Origin: Eulemur rufifrons
Lineage: Eukaryota; Chordata; Mammalia; Primates; Lemuridae
DNA: 64,000 bases
Assembly (NCBI RefSeq): GCF_041146395.1
Contig: NC_091010.1
Location: forward strand, 53,464,001-53,528,000
Reading direction: 5' to 3'
Below the pieces are notes generated by a model, which made no database searches, was not told the origin of the DNA, and saw only the letters and a list, made by a program, of their open reading frames with translations. Numbering within the stretch: the stretch's first letter is position 1; each line of letters begins with the position of its first letter. A program made the translations under genes and the position numbers. Of this stretch, positions 10,330-22,231 are shown piece after piece.

Positions 10330-10690
10330 GATGCTTTTGGCTGCAATAAACAGAAACCCTATCAAAATTGGCTTAAATACTAAATAAATTTATTGTCTTG
10401 CATAATAATAAGAAGCACAGAAGCACGAAATTCCTGGGTCATTAAATAAATAGCTTAATGATACCATCATGGCCTAGGTTCCTCCTAACCTTCTGCTCTG
10501 TGAGCCTCAGTGTGTTCACCCCCTCCATGGCCAGATAATGTCTGTTGGAGTTCCATCTGGCATGAATTGCTAAGCAACATTGTGCCAAAGAATGAGGCTG
10601 TATCTTTTCATGGGTCTTTTTCTTTTTAAGGAAACAAACAAACAAACAAAACCCTCTATTTTTCCATAGTCATACTGACAAAACTCCCCT
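10330..10690 (-). mobile_element. Old interspersed repeat, family not assigned
   Basis: 'aacagaaaccctatcaaaat' and 'tggcttaaatactaaataaa' followed by 'tttattg' match the edge of a common ancient eutherian repeat ('cagaaaaccca..ctggcttaaa..aatttattg'). A related fragment lies at 32,700-32,830. The right part contains an (AAAC)n run at about 10,631-10,650. Strand is assigned by that T-to-A context only and could be wrong. Confidence 0.4.
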
Positions 10691-11184
10691 AACATTTCAA
10701 TGCCAATCATATCTCAAAATTCATTCATTGGAAATGGAAATTAGATTACCACAAGGCATACAATTAAACAGAAAAGTCCATTCAGAGGAAAACAAAAAGC
10801 AGAAATTGTTCCTGAGAAAGATCTGATGGTTGTCCATTTGACAACCTTATGAGGCAGGTCTGGTTATGCACCTTATATAAGGCATTTAAAGCTTAGAGAA
10901 TTTAACTGATGCCCAAGTTGTAGAGCTTGTCAATACTGAAGCTGGGATAGTAACCTATGCCTTTTGGTTCCCAATTACTTTCTCAAGCCTCCCCAATCAT
11001 GCCCTGATCAAACTCAACTGGTTCTTCTCAGTAGTTAGGAGAAGAGGCATTACCAGAGTGACATACCAAATAGGATAAATTGGAAAAAAAAAAAAAAAAA
11101 GGTAAGTTGTATCAAGTACTATAAAGTCACATGTGCTAGAAAGACACTGAATAATCTAATAAAATAATTTAATAAAAATAATAC
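10691..11184. other. Unassigned DNA with A17 run
   Basis: No gene is seen. A run of 17 A occupies 11,084-11,100. 'gaggcaggtctggttatgca' to 'ggcatttaaagcttagagaa' at about 10,850-10,920 is vaguely MIR-like on the minus strand but weak. Confidence 0.45.
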
Positions 11185-11360
11185 CCAATTTTGAGTCCTT
11201 AATATTAGCTAGGAACAGGCTAGGTTATTTTTCCAAAGTACAGTGCCATGAAATCCACACAATGATCCTAAAAAGAAGGTATTTCCATTGCCACCCTCAT
11301 TTTACAGATAATAAAATTGATATTTTAAATAACACATCTCAAGTCATATAACTTGGGATT
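11185..11360 (-). mobile_element. MIR SINE, antisense
   Basis: 'acaatgatcctaaaaagaag', 'ccctcattttacagataata' and 'acacatctcaagtcatataa' give the reverse-complement MIR order. Decayed, with both ends lost. Confidence 0.65.
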
Positions 11361-11435
11361 TAAAACAAGCAACGTCAGAAAAAAAAATGCTATGAAGTAA
11401 ACATATTGAACATACTATCCTTTTTCTATTTATTC

Positions 11436-11700
11436 AGATTTTTAAAAATTAATTGACAAATGAAAATGGTTATTTATTGTGTACAACATGTTGTTTTAAA
11501 ATATGTGCACATTGTAGAATGGCTAAATGAACTAATTTACATATGCATTACCTCATGTACCATTTTTTTCATGGTGAGAACACTTAAAATCTAGTGTCTT
11601 AGCAATTATTAAGAATACAATACATTATTAGTAACTTTAGCAATCATGTTGTACAATACATCTCTTAACTATTTTTATCCACCAATAAATTGTTACTAAC
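11436..11700 (-). mobile_element. L1MA-type 3' end, antisense
   Basis: 'ttaattgacaaatgaaaatg' at the T-rich edge is followed by 'atgtgcacattgtagaatgg', 'catatgcattacctcatgta', 'gagaacacttaaaatctagt' and 'catgttgtacaatacatctc'. This is the well-known L1MA/L1MB 3'UTR read in reverse. It is truncated and non-coding. Confidence 0.9.
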
Positions 11701-12194
11701 TTAAAAAATTAAATAATAAAAATAATAAATAAAGCAAACACTGTGACAAATTGAACCTGACTTTGACTATGGAAAATGTTTACATTTCAATGGGGGTTGC
11801 CATTGCAGAAATCATCATTGAAAAGTGGGAAGGACATAGTATCATAATACCTATCATTCCTAAAATTGATCTGAAAATATTTATAAAAAACTAATGCACT
11901 ATCTTTATTTTTTGTCATTTGAACACATACGAAATATCTGAATTTAATCCTCTCCCCCCTGACTCTATCCTTTTTTTCCTAAATACTTTTCCCATACTAC
12001 ATATTTATATTGCATTGGTTGATCAGGAAACTACCACCCCCAGAACAGTGGACTTGGAAATGACCCTTAGGTAAAGAAGAGTCCTTAACAAGGAGTCAAA
12101 GGATAATCTCTAAGAATATGAAAATCCCTAGAGGCTAAACGTAAATTGTTACCTGAATGGACATGTCTTCTGTGACTCTAGAACACTAGAGCTT
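11701..12194. other. Unassigned AT-rich DNA
   Basis: Nothing is recognised apart from short A/T-rich runs. Confidence 0.5.
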
Positions 12195-12360
12195 AGAGAC
12201 CATTATTATGATTTAAGTCAAGAACTCACTGGGTGACACTGGGAAAGTCTCTGGACTGTTATGTCAAATGCAAATAATGTAACATCTGAATGATATATTA
12301 ATATCTTTAAAGTGACAACTACAACATGAAGTATAATAAAATGCTGTGTAAAGTCAAGCA
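12195..12360 (+). mobile_element. Probable decayed MIR
   Basis: 'gaactcactgggtgacactg', 'ggaaagtctctggactg' and 'tgtcaaatgcaaataatgta' resemble the MIR core ('..gtgtgaccttgggcaagtc..tctgtaaaatgg.ataat..'). Identity is low. Confidence 0.4.
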
Positions 12361-13595
12361 GTTATTTCTCCTTGTCTCATTTCCCTAAAAAGAGAGGTTA
12401 CAAAGTTTACTGTCTCTCATGAGGGTCATTTTCAGCAAGTTCCATTGCACCTGTGTTATTTAAAGGCTCCACTTTATTACTTTAGCTATCCTTTCTTCTC
12501 TACTGATCTTTCAGTATTCAATGAGTATTTAGTACTCATTGCTTTCTGTAAATTATTATCTATAGTGAGTCCTAAAACTCCACAAAAATTTAGGTTAAGA
12601 ATAAACGTAAATAGTTATAAATATTGAATTTCTGCTGATTGATGTGTGGATGGGAGTTCAAATGAAAAGGTGTCTACCTGCAATTGTCTAAATGACATGC
12701 AATCACTTTTAGGCAGATTAAAGAACTGTAGCAGGAATTGTTCTTAAGTCAGAGAAGCTCTTCTGAGTAGAAAGGTAATGCTATGTACTTGCTCTGAGGA
12801 TGTCTTCCAATTTCATATTTTCACCCAAGAAACAAAATCCAATTAGTGTGACTGTCTCACAAATAAGAAGCTCTCCTAAAAGATGACAGGCACCGAGACA
12901 CAGCCATCACTGCTCACTCTCAGCTTTGCTGATTTGGCCACTGTGACAGTGCACGGATACACACACCTATACACATGCATCGGAGCAACACTTACCTTAA
13001 GGAACATTTAATAACAAGAGTTCTATTGACCATGACCCTGCTTCCACGGTAAATTCCCCACAGAAAACTTATAATTTGGAATCATATAGAAAGAAACTTT
13101 TATTAAGTTATGCTCCCAAATGAGGCTTGTACCATTAGCCTGAGCAACCTGCATCTTCTGAAATGTAGGTAACAGAGTTACGGTCAAGTGGAAGGTGCTC
13201 TAGAAAGAATAAAAGAGAGGGCCTTTGGGTTTAAAACACACATAACAATGAGTTTTCCCTCTCCCCCATGGCTCCAGCAGAGACAGCACAGTTCTCTCTC
13301 CTCACCACTGATCAAGAAATTATGCCTCCTTTTCAGAGAAATGCTTTGAAGGTAAGAATGGACCTAACAACTAAAGAGGTACTTTGCATGCTGGGCAAAG
13401 CATGCTAGAAGTTCTAGTTTAATGGAATTCCCAGAAGATGAAGGTTACAATAGACAGACAGACATTTTGTGTTAACTAGTCCAACCCTCATATACGCTTT
13501 AATCTTTGCCACATGACCATGCTGTGTAGTCATTTGGGCAATGCTGGGACACCTACAATGACAGTGAGATTACTTATTTCCATATGGTTGGGCAG
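12361..13595. other. Unassigned intergenic DNA
   Basis: No gene or named repeat is recognised in about 1.2 kb. Reading frames are short (up to 60 codons). Confidence 0.5.
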
Positions 13596-13725
13596 TTCCA
13601 ATCATTATTTATGCATTAATGCAAACATTTATTCAATGGCTACTTTTTGACAGACATTCTGCTAGACAGTGAACCACATACAAACAGACACACTCAGGGA
13701 GCACAAAGACTTGCAGGAGATACCA
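13596..13725 (-). mobile_element. L2 3' end, antisense
   Basis: 'caaacatttattcaatggct' then 'cagacattctgctagacagt' and 'agacacactcagggagcaca' match the reverse complement of the last 130 bases of L2. Diverged. Confidence 0.6.
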
Positions 13726-13934
13726 TTAAACCAGCAATTATAATAGTACATTCTTCATTATTTTGAACTGAATTCTCTTTGCCCAAAACTCACTCAGTAT
13801 TCCTGGGTTTACTTCTTAAGGGCACACAACATATCTCACCATCTCCCGAAGGCCAAACCCTTCAGCTATCCTGGTAGCATAAGGCTTCTCTTCTTTAGGG
13901 TAATAATTCCCATTTCAATTCACTTATTCCTTGA

Positions 13935-14190
13935 TTTGTTCATTCACTTAACCCATAGGTTTTAATCAGTTAATATATACCAGGACCTAGATATGGAGCA
14001 GAAAAAATGTAGATATTGTCCCTATCTTCATGAAGCAGATGACCTTCTGTTCTCACATATTTCATTACTCTTGGGTGAAAGAATTCCCCTACAAATCTCT
14101 CTCCACTTGCTACTTGAAATAACATCTAGTGTGTAAAGAAGCATGCAACATAGTCCCTGCCTTCACAAAATCTGCAATCCTGTAAAGCCA
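13935..14190 (-). mobile_element. Probable L2 3' end, antisense
   Basis: 'tgttcattcacttaacccat', 'ataccaggacctagatatgg' and 'ttgtccctatcttcatgaag' have the L2 antisense order. 'acatagtccctgccttcaca' further right repeats the same theme, so two L2 fragments may lie in tandem. Confidence 0.45.
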
Positions 14191-15189
14191 AGTGTATTTT
14201 CCATACCCTTGTTTTTATTATGAATTGCCAAGATAATTAGTTATGCGGCAATATTTCTGATTGACATATGTCCCTATACCATCTTATCTAATATAGACCT
14301 AGATATCCAAGATAGGTGATTAACATTGCAATAAATACAATTAACATAACATTTTATGTTTAACACATATCAAATATTTTATATTAATTGCAGAGGCTGT
14401 GTGTACATGCCGAGAAGTCCTATGACTCATAGGCCAGCAAAGCACATTTACCAAACCTACAAAAATTGATGCTTTATTCCTTTTCTTGTGATGATTTTTG
14501 AAAACTTGAGACTCTCAATTTTTATAGACTTCAAAACAGGTATTAAAGAGTGAAGGGCAGCAGAATAACCCAGAACCATACCCCAAATTAAGCTCCTCTT
14601 CTCTCTAGCATTGGCTGTGCCTCAGGTTATGTGTCTTTCATGCATTTCATGCTTCCACCAAAAAGGCGAAGCCCTCTCCACCATGCTCAGAGATGGCTTG
14701 TGATTGTCATTTTTCTCTTCTTTTTCCTTGACCACATTTTTCCCTTTCATGGCCATAGTCCCTGCCTTTCTCTATTCAGGCTACTAAATAGCACCAAAGT
14801 TCCCTAAGCATTTTCTTCTCTATAATAGTTACATGGTTTTTTCAATGACTGTTCTCTCATGGGGATGTTTTGATATGGCATATAAATACTAGATTGACTT
14901 TTCAGCCACTTTATTAACAGGTTTTAAGCAAAAAGGACATCTTTAATGAGGGCTCACCCATTATCACTCTTTACCCTTGGGGTAGGTTTTGGCCCTGTTG
15001 AGGGGATCAGGCACCCTTTATTAGATTAAGCTACATGTGTTTGTCAGTTTCTCAGAGATAATTTCCCTGATCATCCAAAACAAAATTTTATACATAGTGA
15101 GCCTCTCTCATGTGGCCATGGTTTTATTTTCTACAAAGTATTTTCTACTTTCTGAAATGGTTTTAATAATCTATTTCTTTACTTCTTTA
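14191..15189. other. Unassigned intergenic DNA
   Basis: No gene or named repeat is recognised in about 1 kb. Confidence 0.5.
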
Positions 15190-15312
15190 TGCCTCTATTC
15201 TTCCCATCATGGACCTGCCCCCACCGCTAACTAGAAAGTCAGCTCTACAAGGACAGATACCTTATTGGTACTATTTATCACCAGATCTCTAACTGGCACA
15301 AAATCAACAGGA
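15190..15312 (+). mobile_element. Probable L2 3' region
   Basis: 'ctagaaagtcagctctacaa', 'ggacagataccttattggta' and 'ccagatctctaactggcaca' fit the L2 'tgagctccttgagggcaggg..' segment in the sense direction. Low identity. Confidence 0.45.
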
Positions 15313-15329
15313 AAAAAAATTATGCCTAA

Positions 15330-15370
15330 ACACACACACACACACACACACACACTCTCTCTCTCTCTCT
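15330..15370. repeat. (CA)n(CT)n microsatellite
   Basis: About 12 AC/CA units followed directly by about eight CT units, a compound dinucleotide tract. Confidence 0.97.
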
Positions 15371-16449
15371 TAATGAATGAGCTACTGTGAGATTTATTTT
15401 TCACACTGGCTTATTCCATAAAGAGTTGTTAATCATTCTAAGCAAAGTGCTTATTCCTAGAGTTGTGTCAAAACTGGGTGTATCTAATGTTTTCTGATTC
15501 CTACTCAATAGTACAACAGTAACACACACTCTGCTTTCAACTAATAAATATATTTTTCTGCAAAATCAGAAATTAAGCTATTTTCTATTTTTAAATTTAT
15601 AGTTTATATTTCTATGCCCACCTCATTTTGGTTAATTATATATTTAGACACATGGGATTGGGATAAGAGTAGGCTGAGGGTATTTGAGCCAAATGTGATC
15701 TTTGTTTCACCATTCCAGACTTTATAGGAAATTCTAATTACATTTCTTATAGTTTTCTCACGATTGTCCAAATATTTAAAAATCACTATAATTTAGTTTA
15801 CTAAAACATTTTATAAAATTGGTTTTGGCAATCTGGTATAATATAGACCTAACTTTATTTTAATAGCTTTTAAAAAAAATCTTATTCTCCCCCCAATTAT
15901 AAAATAATACTGTCAAATGTGAAAAAAACAAAACAATCAACTATATTATGTCATCTGGGAGTGCTATAAAATGGGGTACAGATAATATATATCTGTTTTA
16001 TACATTATCTAGTAATATTTTACAAACATATGAGGAGATTTACATTTTGTCAAGGCAGGTTTGACAAAATATATTTCTTCCCCATAGCATAAAATTCCAC
16101 TACCATCTTAATACATTAGAAACTGGTAACAACTTGAGATTGTCCTGACGGCTACAGTTACCTTCACCAAAAAAAATATTTTTTATGTAAATATAAAATA
16201 TACCTCAGTGGAGGCATTTTGTTATCTGAGGGGCACCTATTATCAGAGAAGACATTGGTTTAGATTAAATTACCATATTAACTCATAACTCCCCGTGATC
16301 TTACTACTGTTTCTTGGTGGTGGTGTTTGCGGTAATACCACTGCTGCTGGTGGCTTATTTTTGCTACAAGTTTCTATGCACCCAGTGAAAGACATATATG
16401 TTCGCATTAAGACCTCATAACACCGAGAAGTGCTTGCACTCCTCCTATA
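15371..16449. other. Unassigned AT-rich DNA
   Basis: No gene or named repeat is recognised. Low-complexity A/T runs occur near 15,870-15,930 and 16,168-16,200. Confidence 0.5.
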
Positions 16450-16545
16450 AATGAACAATTTCAAGTGGAAGAGATCAGGTAATTCACCCAAAATGGACTA
16501 GCCAGGAGGAGACAGAGCCAGGATTGGAACTCCAGCTAAACTGAG
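16450..16545 (-). mobile_element. MIR fragment, antisense
   Basis: 'agatcaggtaattcacccaa' and 'gagccaggattggaactcca' correspond to the reverse complement of the tRNA-like 5' half of MIR. The other half is lost. Confidence 0.55.
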
Positions 16546-16849
16546 GACACTAGAATTGGAAAAATGCCACAGTGGAAGCCCAGGAGAAAAGGAGGTTGGT
16601 AGGAGAAACTACAGAACTGGGAATTTAAAAATGATTCCACCTAACTTTGAAGCAAAGCAAATGATACCTAGGCTCCCATTTTAAGTGATTTCCCTCATCA
16701 GTTAACTTAAATCATGTAAATGGCATGTGCTCCACACCCTAGAGTTCATTGTGAATACCCATCTGCATAAATCTCAGTTAATGCATCACAATGTAGCAAG
16801 GAAATACTGTTACTTCCAAGAAACCAGATTTAGCCATAACTCAATTTCA

Positions 16850-16965
16850 TCCATTCATCCATGTATTTACACATTTACTCTTTCAAATACTTGAGTTCCT
16901 AGTAAATATCAGGCACTGGGACTACACAACCAAAGGAGGCACACTCTGCCTGGCTCCGGAGGAAC
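16850..16965 (-). mobile_element. Probable L2 3' end, antisense
   Basis: 'atccattcatccatgtattt', then 'taaatatcaggcactgggac' and 'cacactctgcctggctcc' resemble the L2 3' terminus in reverse. Weak. Confidence 0.4.
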
Positions 16966-18849
16966 ATACCTCACCTCAAACACGGAGCCCATACTCATGT
17001 GTCCACGTGGTATTTTAACATCTCTTCTGTGCATTGAAGGTCAGGTCAACAAATCCAAGTGTTAGAAAATCTTTGTTTGTGAAGTGTAAGCTCTTGGAAA
17101 CCTCTCTGTTCTATATGTTATTACAACCAACTGAATTATTTAACCACAGGTCTTCATGATGCTTTCCTGATAAGTTAAAATAATGGTTTAAGCATCAATT
17201 ATTCTAAGTCTTTTCTCAACTAGAAAGAATTATGACATTCATTTAGATGAGGAGAAGCTATATAAAACATTTTTGTTCGTTTATATCAATTTACTAGCTA
17301 TTAAAGGTAATTTCAACTTGCAAGTGAAAAATTGCAACCAATCATAAAATAAAAAGGTTTGATTTAAAAAGTATATATATATAAAATAGAAGAAAATTTG
17401 TGTTTGCTTTTTTTTAATATCTTTAAAGATTTTCAGGTTAACCAAAGTTTACATAATGTATTGCCTCAACTCTGAATCTGAACCTATGAAACCCAATTTC
17501 ACTCAAATCACAGCACCAGCTTCTCTCCTCTCTCTTAAAAAGAGGAATAAACAATCAATGAGTAAACCATGAAGTGTTAAACTTTAGAGGTTTGTTGTCA
17601 TAGCCTTTTACATGAGGTAAGGGCCAAAAGTGTGACAATTAGGTAAACTTCACCAGCTGGGACAAGAAACAGAGTGTAAGCCCTTAAATATATGCACAGT
17701 CAGGAGACTACACATTATATAAATGTAAGCTGGCCAATACTCTGCTTACCTTTCTTGCCTTCTGAAAATAAAACAAAATTCCATTAAAGCAGCAAAGAGG
17801 AGAAGTTGCTTCTTGCATACAGATTTCTCACCTTCTAAAGTCTGGCTAGAAAAATCAGCTATCTGTTTTCATCTCTGTTCATGCCTCCTCTCAACCATTT
17901 AGACACTTATTATATTCTTCATAACCTTGAAGTTATTTCATAAGAAACAGAAAAGTTAACAAAGAAAATTAAGCAAATTAAATGGAACTTATTCTTTGAC
18001 ATGCAAATGTGTTTTAGTTTTGCCCCACTAGGTCATATGTTTCATTATGATTAGAAATGTCAAACAATATTTTGCCTGCTGGGAGTGTAGGTTTTACTCC
18101 TATTTTTCAATCTTATCAAAACCCCTTATTGCATAATTTATGAGGTACAGCAGCCTTTGGTTGTTTTTTTAAATTACAAACTAAGAACCTCATGGTGGCA
18201 TTTTGCTAAGTGATTTTGCACATATTGGCTTTTGAGCATTTATATAATAGAATAAAAGTGAACAATGAGAAACTCTTTGTTGGATGATTCTCTTGTGTAC
18301 AATCTTTAGGAATGAAAATAATCTGGCTGCATTAATACAGCAAGTGAGTAGAGTCTTCTGTCTACTCAATTTATGAGCTTTTCTTTCATCTTGGATGGTG
18401 TAAGCCTCAAACTGTTTGATCAGTCAAACATTCTGTCTCCCTCTCTCTTCACCAACATCCCTCCCCCCACTACCTTTTACTGAGAAACCCATTGATGAGG
18501 GGCTATGTGGAGAGAACTTACTAGCTGAAAGCTTGGGGAGTATGATAAAGCTGCTTGCTTTCTCCCTAGCCTTACTCGCTGGGGATCTGTGAGCTTAATG
18601 TACTCCTTGGGTGTGTTTGCAGTGTGCTAAGGCTGCTGAAAAATACTTCCCTTTGTAACAGGAAATATTTGAAGAATACTCATGGGAGAAATAGAATAAC
18701 ATATTTGGGAAAATCAAGAGAGTTGAGGACACCGGTGTTTGACATGTGGGGAGTTTTAAATAGCTGTGTTTTGTTTAATAACTTTTCAGAATAATTGATT
18801 GCCATGGTCAGATTTTCCTGTCAGGATAGACAAGGAAATTGTGAAAATC
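16966..18849. other. Unassigned DNA, possible conserved block
   Basis: No gene or named repeat is recognised in about 1.9 kb. 17,990-18,420 is free of repeats and holds several AT-rich transcription-factor-like words ('attgcataatttatgagg', 'cctttggttgtttt', 'ctgcattaatacagc'). This is a weak hint of a conserved non-coding element. Confidence 0.4.
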
Positions 18850-18920
18850 TAATAAGACAATATACGCTTAGAGTAGGGCCTGGTTCATGATAAATGTTCA
18901 ATAAATGTTTGGTATTAAAT
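18850..18920 (+). mobile_element. MIR/L2 3' end fragment
   Basis: 'gggcctggttcatgataaat' and 'gttcaataaatgtttggt' match the '..gcctggcacatagtaagcgctcaataaatgtt..' terminus shared by MIR and L2, sense strand. Confidence 0.5.
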
Positions 18921-19034
18921 TTCTCCTTATGTGAGCGTCATGGGAAACCCATAAAGGGGAACTGGGATATAATTTCTTTAAGAGAAACACTGATTGTATC
19001 AGAACACTGATGAGAAAAAGGAAGATTGAGATTC

Positions 19035-19795
19035 TAGCACCACAGCTATGATTGACAACTGGGAGACAGTACTTCACACCCACTAGGATGGCTGTAATCA
19101 AAAAGACCAAAAATAAAAACTGTTAGTGACTATGTGAAGAAATTGAAACCCATATACACTGCAAGTAGGAATATAACATGGTATGTGGCCATTTTCGAAA
19201 ACAGTTTGGAAGTTTCTCAAAATGTTAAATATATAGAATATACTATATGCCCCAGCAACTCCACTTCTAGGTATATACTCAATAGAAATGAAAACATATG
19301 TCCACACAAAAACTTGTATAGGAATATTTATAATAGCATTATACACAATAACTAAAAAATGGAAACAAATCAAGTATTCATCAGCTGACTAGGAGATAAG
19401 CAAAATTTTACATATACACATGATGGAATATTATTTGGCCATCTAGAAAGAATAAAATACTGATACGTGCTACAATATGAATAAACCTTGAAAACATTAT
19501 AATAAGTGAAAAAAGCCAGATGCAAAAGACCACATATTTTATGATTCTACTTCTGTGAAAAGTCCAGAATAAGCAAATTCATAGAAACAGAGAGTACGTA
19601 AACGGCTGCCTCAGGCTGGGGGATGGAGAGTGATTGCTAATGGTAGAGGATTTTCTTTTGGGGTGATTGGAATACTCTAAAATTACTAGTAATGGTTGCA
19701 AAATTCAGTGAATATATTAAAAATTGCTGAATTACATACCTTAAAAGGGTGAATTTTTATGGTATGTGAATTATATCTCAATAAAGCCATGATAT
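19035..19795 (+). mobile_element. L1M ORF2 end and 3'UTR, sense
   Basis: 'ggatggctgtaatcaaaaag', 'aacagtttggaagtttctca', 'gccccagcaactccacttct', 'gatggaatattatttggcca' and the terminal 'gtgaattatatctcaataaa' occur in L1M order. Frames are interrupted; a 73-codon piece (19,134-19,355) preserves only part of the ORF2 C-terminal region. It is 5' truncated. Confidence 0.92.
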
Positions 19796-20645
19796 AAAAT
19801 ATAGAATAATAATAACTAGATAAAAACAGATTCACAGGGGCCTGGGATGGAAGATATCACACACATGTGCTGTGATATACCACATACAATAAAATAGAAT
19901 GTGAATTTGAAAAGTATTTCTCCTGTTGAAAGTAAAACCAGACCAAATTAAAGATTTTTAGAAGTTTATTGCACATAATAAAAAAAAAAAAAACAGTTTG
20001 AGGAAACAATGTGAGGACCAAAAGACTTTGAACTGAAAAGTGTAAGAACTCCGCTCACGGCAGTGACAGCATACTTTAAAAGCGTAAAAGAGGAAGTACT
20101 TTGACCTTTTTCATGATTGGCTGTTATATATCAGCATTCTTTTTAAGGCAAGCAGAGTTTGTCAAACTGCTTTGTTCATGGCTGATTGATTTGATTTCAC
20201 TGAATCATGCTGACAATGACATGAAGCTTACAATTTCTATTTCATTTATGATTACAACTGGCATTTAGTGAAATCAGGATGACTTAAGTTTTGGCTATGG
20301 GGTTATGGATGGTTGGCCTTGGGGTATATCTAAACTGCAGCCTCCGTTTTTATTTTCCTTTAACACTCCTTTATCTGCCTGGTACAATTTGAGATGGTTT
20401 TCTTTCTCAAAAGTCTACCTTGGAGAAAGTGTGGCAATGAACTACCTTGTCTCTCCAAACAAATATTGACTTGACCTCCTATAAATGGACAGCACTGGGG
20501 ACCTGAGGCACCTCAAGGGGTGTCAAGAGTTGTTGATCTGCAAAGCCTTGTTCAGTGAAAGACGTAGCTCAGTCCCTGCTTCCTGTCACTTTTCCTTGTC
20601 TCTCAGGACCATCACCCTGACCTATGACCCAGCAGAAGAAAAGCA
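19796..20645. other. Unassigned DNA with short poly-A
   Basis: No gene is recognised. An A run of about 14 lies at 19,980-19,993. Confidence 0.5.
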
Positions 20646-20787
20646 TATGAGAGAGAGGGAGAGAGAAAGGAGAAGAGAGAAGGAGGATAGGCAAGGGAGA
20701 GAAGGGGAGCGAAGAGGAGAGACAAAATGAGGAGAGGAAGGAAGAGAGGAAGAAGAGAGGGAGAGAGGGAGGAAGAAGGGAAGGAAA
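20646..20787. repeat. 140-bp polypurine tract, (GA)n/(GGAA)n
   Basis: About 142 bases of plus-strand G and A with only a handful of C or T interruptions, in mixed GAGA, GGAG and GGAA units. The overlapping reading frames on both strands (81, 75 and 62 codons; Arg/Glu-rich or Ser/Leu/Pro-rich) are artefacts of this composition. Confidence 0.95.
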
Positions 20788-21211
20788 CTGCTGCATTCAC
20801 ACAGTGGCAGTAGCCACCTTCATGTTTTATTTTGATTTATGCTGTTTTATTTTGTTTCCCCAGCTTTAGTCTAGAGTGGAAGAAAAATGAAGGAACATCT
20901 TTCTTTCACTCTTACTTTTTACGCCTTCAATTCCCATCTCCCATCTCCCATCTACCTGGTGCCACTTACCTCTTGCAGTTCCAGAGTCTGGTACCCTTAG
21001 GCTGCCTGGAATCCAGCACTATGGCTGGTCATGCAGACCACGAGGCATGGCTCCTGCAGGCCCCCCATGGCCCTGCCTCAGTGTGTGTCCTACTATTCTG
21101 GGGACAATTCTCCAGCAAAGAGAGTGTTACTGCAAACTTGGAAATGACGTCTCTCTGCGTATTTAATAGAATCTTAAATGCTGCAAAAACCCAAACATTG
21201 ATAAAAACAGT
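20788..21211. other. Unassigned DNA
   Basis: Contains three copies of a 'tcccatc' heptamer near 20,935-20,955. A 158-codon plus-strand frame (20,832-21,308) starts here and ends inside a MIR. I see no domain, and its end inside an ancient SINE argues against a gene. Confidence 0.5.
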
Positions 21212-21465
21212 AATGGAACTGAACACCCATTTGGCATTTATCACATGCAAAACATTGCTCTGTGTTTTCCGTTCATTAGCTCATTTAATTCTCACAATAG
21301 CCCTATGAGGTGGGTGCAATTTTCATCCCCATTTTAAAAATAAGAAAGATGAGGCTTAGGGAAGTAAAAGACCAAGATCAGACAGTGATAGAACAGAATT
21401 TAAACTCAGGCATTTTCATTTTAGAATCTAGGATCTTAGCCACTGAACTAACAGTGCCCCAGCCT
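21212..21465 (-). mobile_element. MIR SINE, antisense, near full length
   Basis: 'tcatttaattctcacaatag', 'ccctatgaggtgggtgcaat', 'catccccattttaaaaataa' and 'agaatttaaactcaggcatt' occur in reverse-complement MIR order. Among the best preserved MIRs in the window. Confidence 0.93.
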
Positions 21466-21534
21466 GACTGCAACTTATCATCACTTGACTAATTTTGAAA
21501 GTGATTAATGCCAGCACAATTCTCCCAACCAATT

Positions 21535-21632
21535 TAATAAGACTTTCTGGGGACTTGGGCATCAGTTAATTTTTAAAAGCTTCCCCAGGTGATGATAATG
21601 GGCAGTAAAGATTGAGAACTATTGCTCTAAAC
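21535..21632 (-). mobile_element. MER5-type hAT-Charlie DNA transposon fragment
   Basis: 'ttccccaggtgatgataatg' and 'gattgagaactattgctcta' match the end of MER5A/B ('..ccaggtgattctgatgcacg..tttgagaaccactgctcta'). Spacing between the two motifs fits the minus orientation. The other terminus is lost. Confidence 0.8.
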
Positions 21633-22132
21633 TGAATCACCTAAATGAAGAAAGTATGTCCTTTACAATTATTTTAATTCTTCTGTTTTAATAAAGGCAA
21701 AGTCTCAGTTTGGAACTATTATGTCAAGTTAGGTTTAATGACATTATTTTCTTTACACTGTATTTATTTTTACAGTTATCATGTATCTATAGCCAGTGAG
21801 AAAAATATATATGTATATGGAACACAGATATGGAAAATATTAAAAATATGCCTAGTTCAGTGACCTAAAATAAGGTGGCTTATTGGTGGTGGGTGGGGAA
21901 CGAAAGCAACAACATCAAAACACAGAAGTGGAAGTAGAAACCCTGAAATTAAACATTGATGTGCCTCTAATGCATAATAATCTCCTTTGCCTCTTTGGGC
22001 ATCAGTCTCTAGTGCCCAGTGGGCTCCTAAACTCCTAAACCCACTCTGAGTTCCCACTGGAATGGTCTCCTATTTAACTGGTCCACAGATATGCCAGACA
22101 CAGAGCAGGTGCCAAATTATTAGTGAATTTAA
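21633..22132. other. Unassigned DNA
   Basis: No gene or named repeat is recognised. 22,085-22,120 ('cagacacagagcaggtgcca') faintly resembles an L2 3' end. Confidence 0.45.
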
Positions 22133-22231
22133 AAAATAGAAAGAGAAAGAGAAGGAAAAAATGACAGTGAGAAGGAAGGAAGGAAGGAAAGAAAGGGAAG
22201 GAAGGGAGGGAGGGGGAAGGAGAGAAGGAAA
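22133..22231. repeat. (GGAA)n/(GAAA)n polypurine tract
   Basis: About 100 bases dominated by GGAA, GGAG and GAAA units, interrupted by 'atgacagtg'. Same compositional class as 7,190-7,277 and 20,646-20,787. Confidence 0.9.

Noticed and set aside
20485..20730. Arg/Glu-rich frame, and overlapping minus-strand Ser/Leu/Pro-rich frames
   Set aside because: Composition is dictated by the GA polypurine tract; both strands are open because the repeat lacks stops.
20832..21308. 158-codon plus-strand reading frame
   Set aside because: It ends inside an antisense MIR, has no recognisable domain and begins in a T-rich tract. An ancient SINE cannot supply a conserved C-terminus by default.
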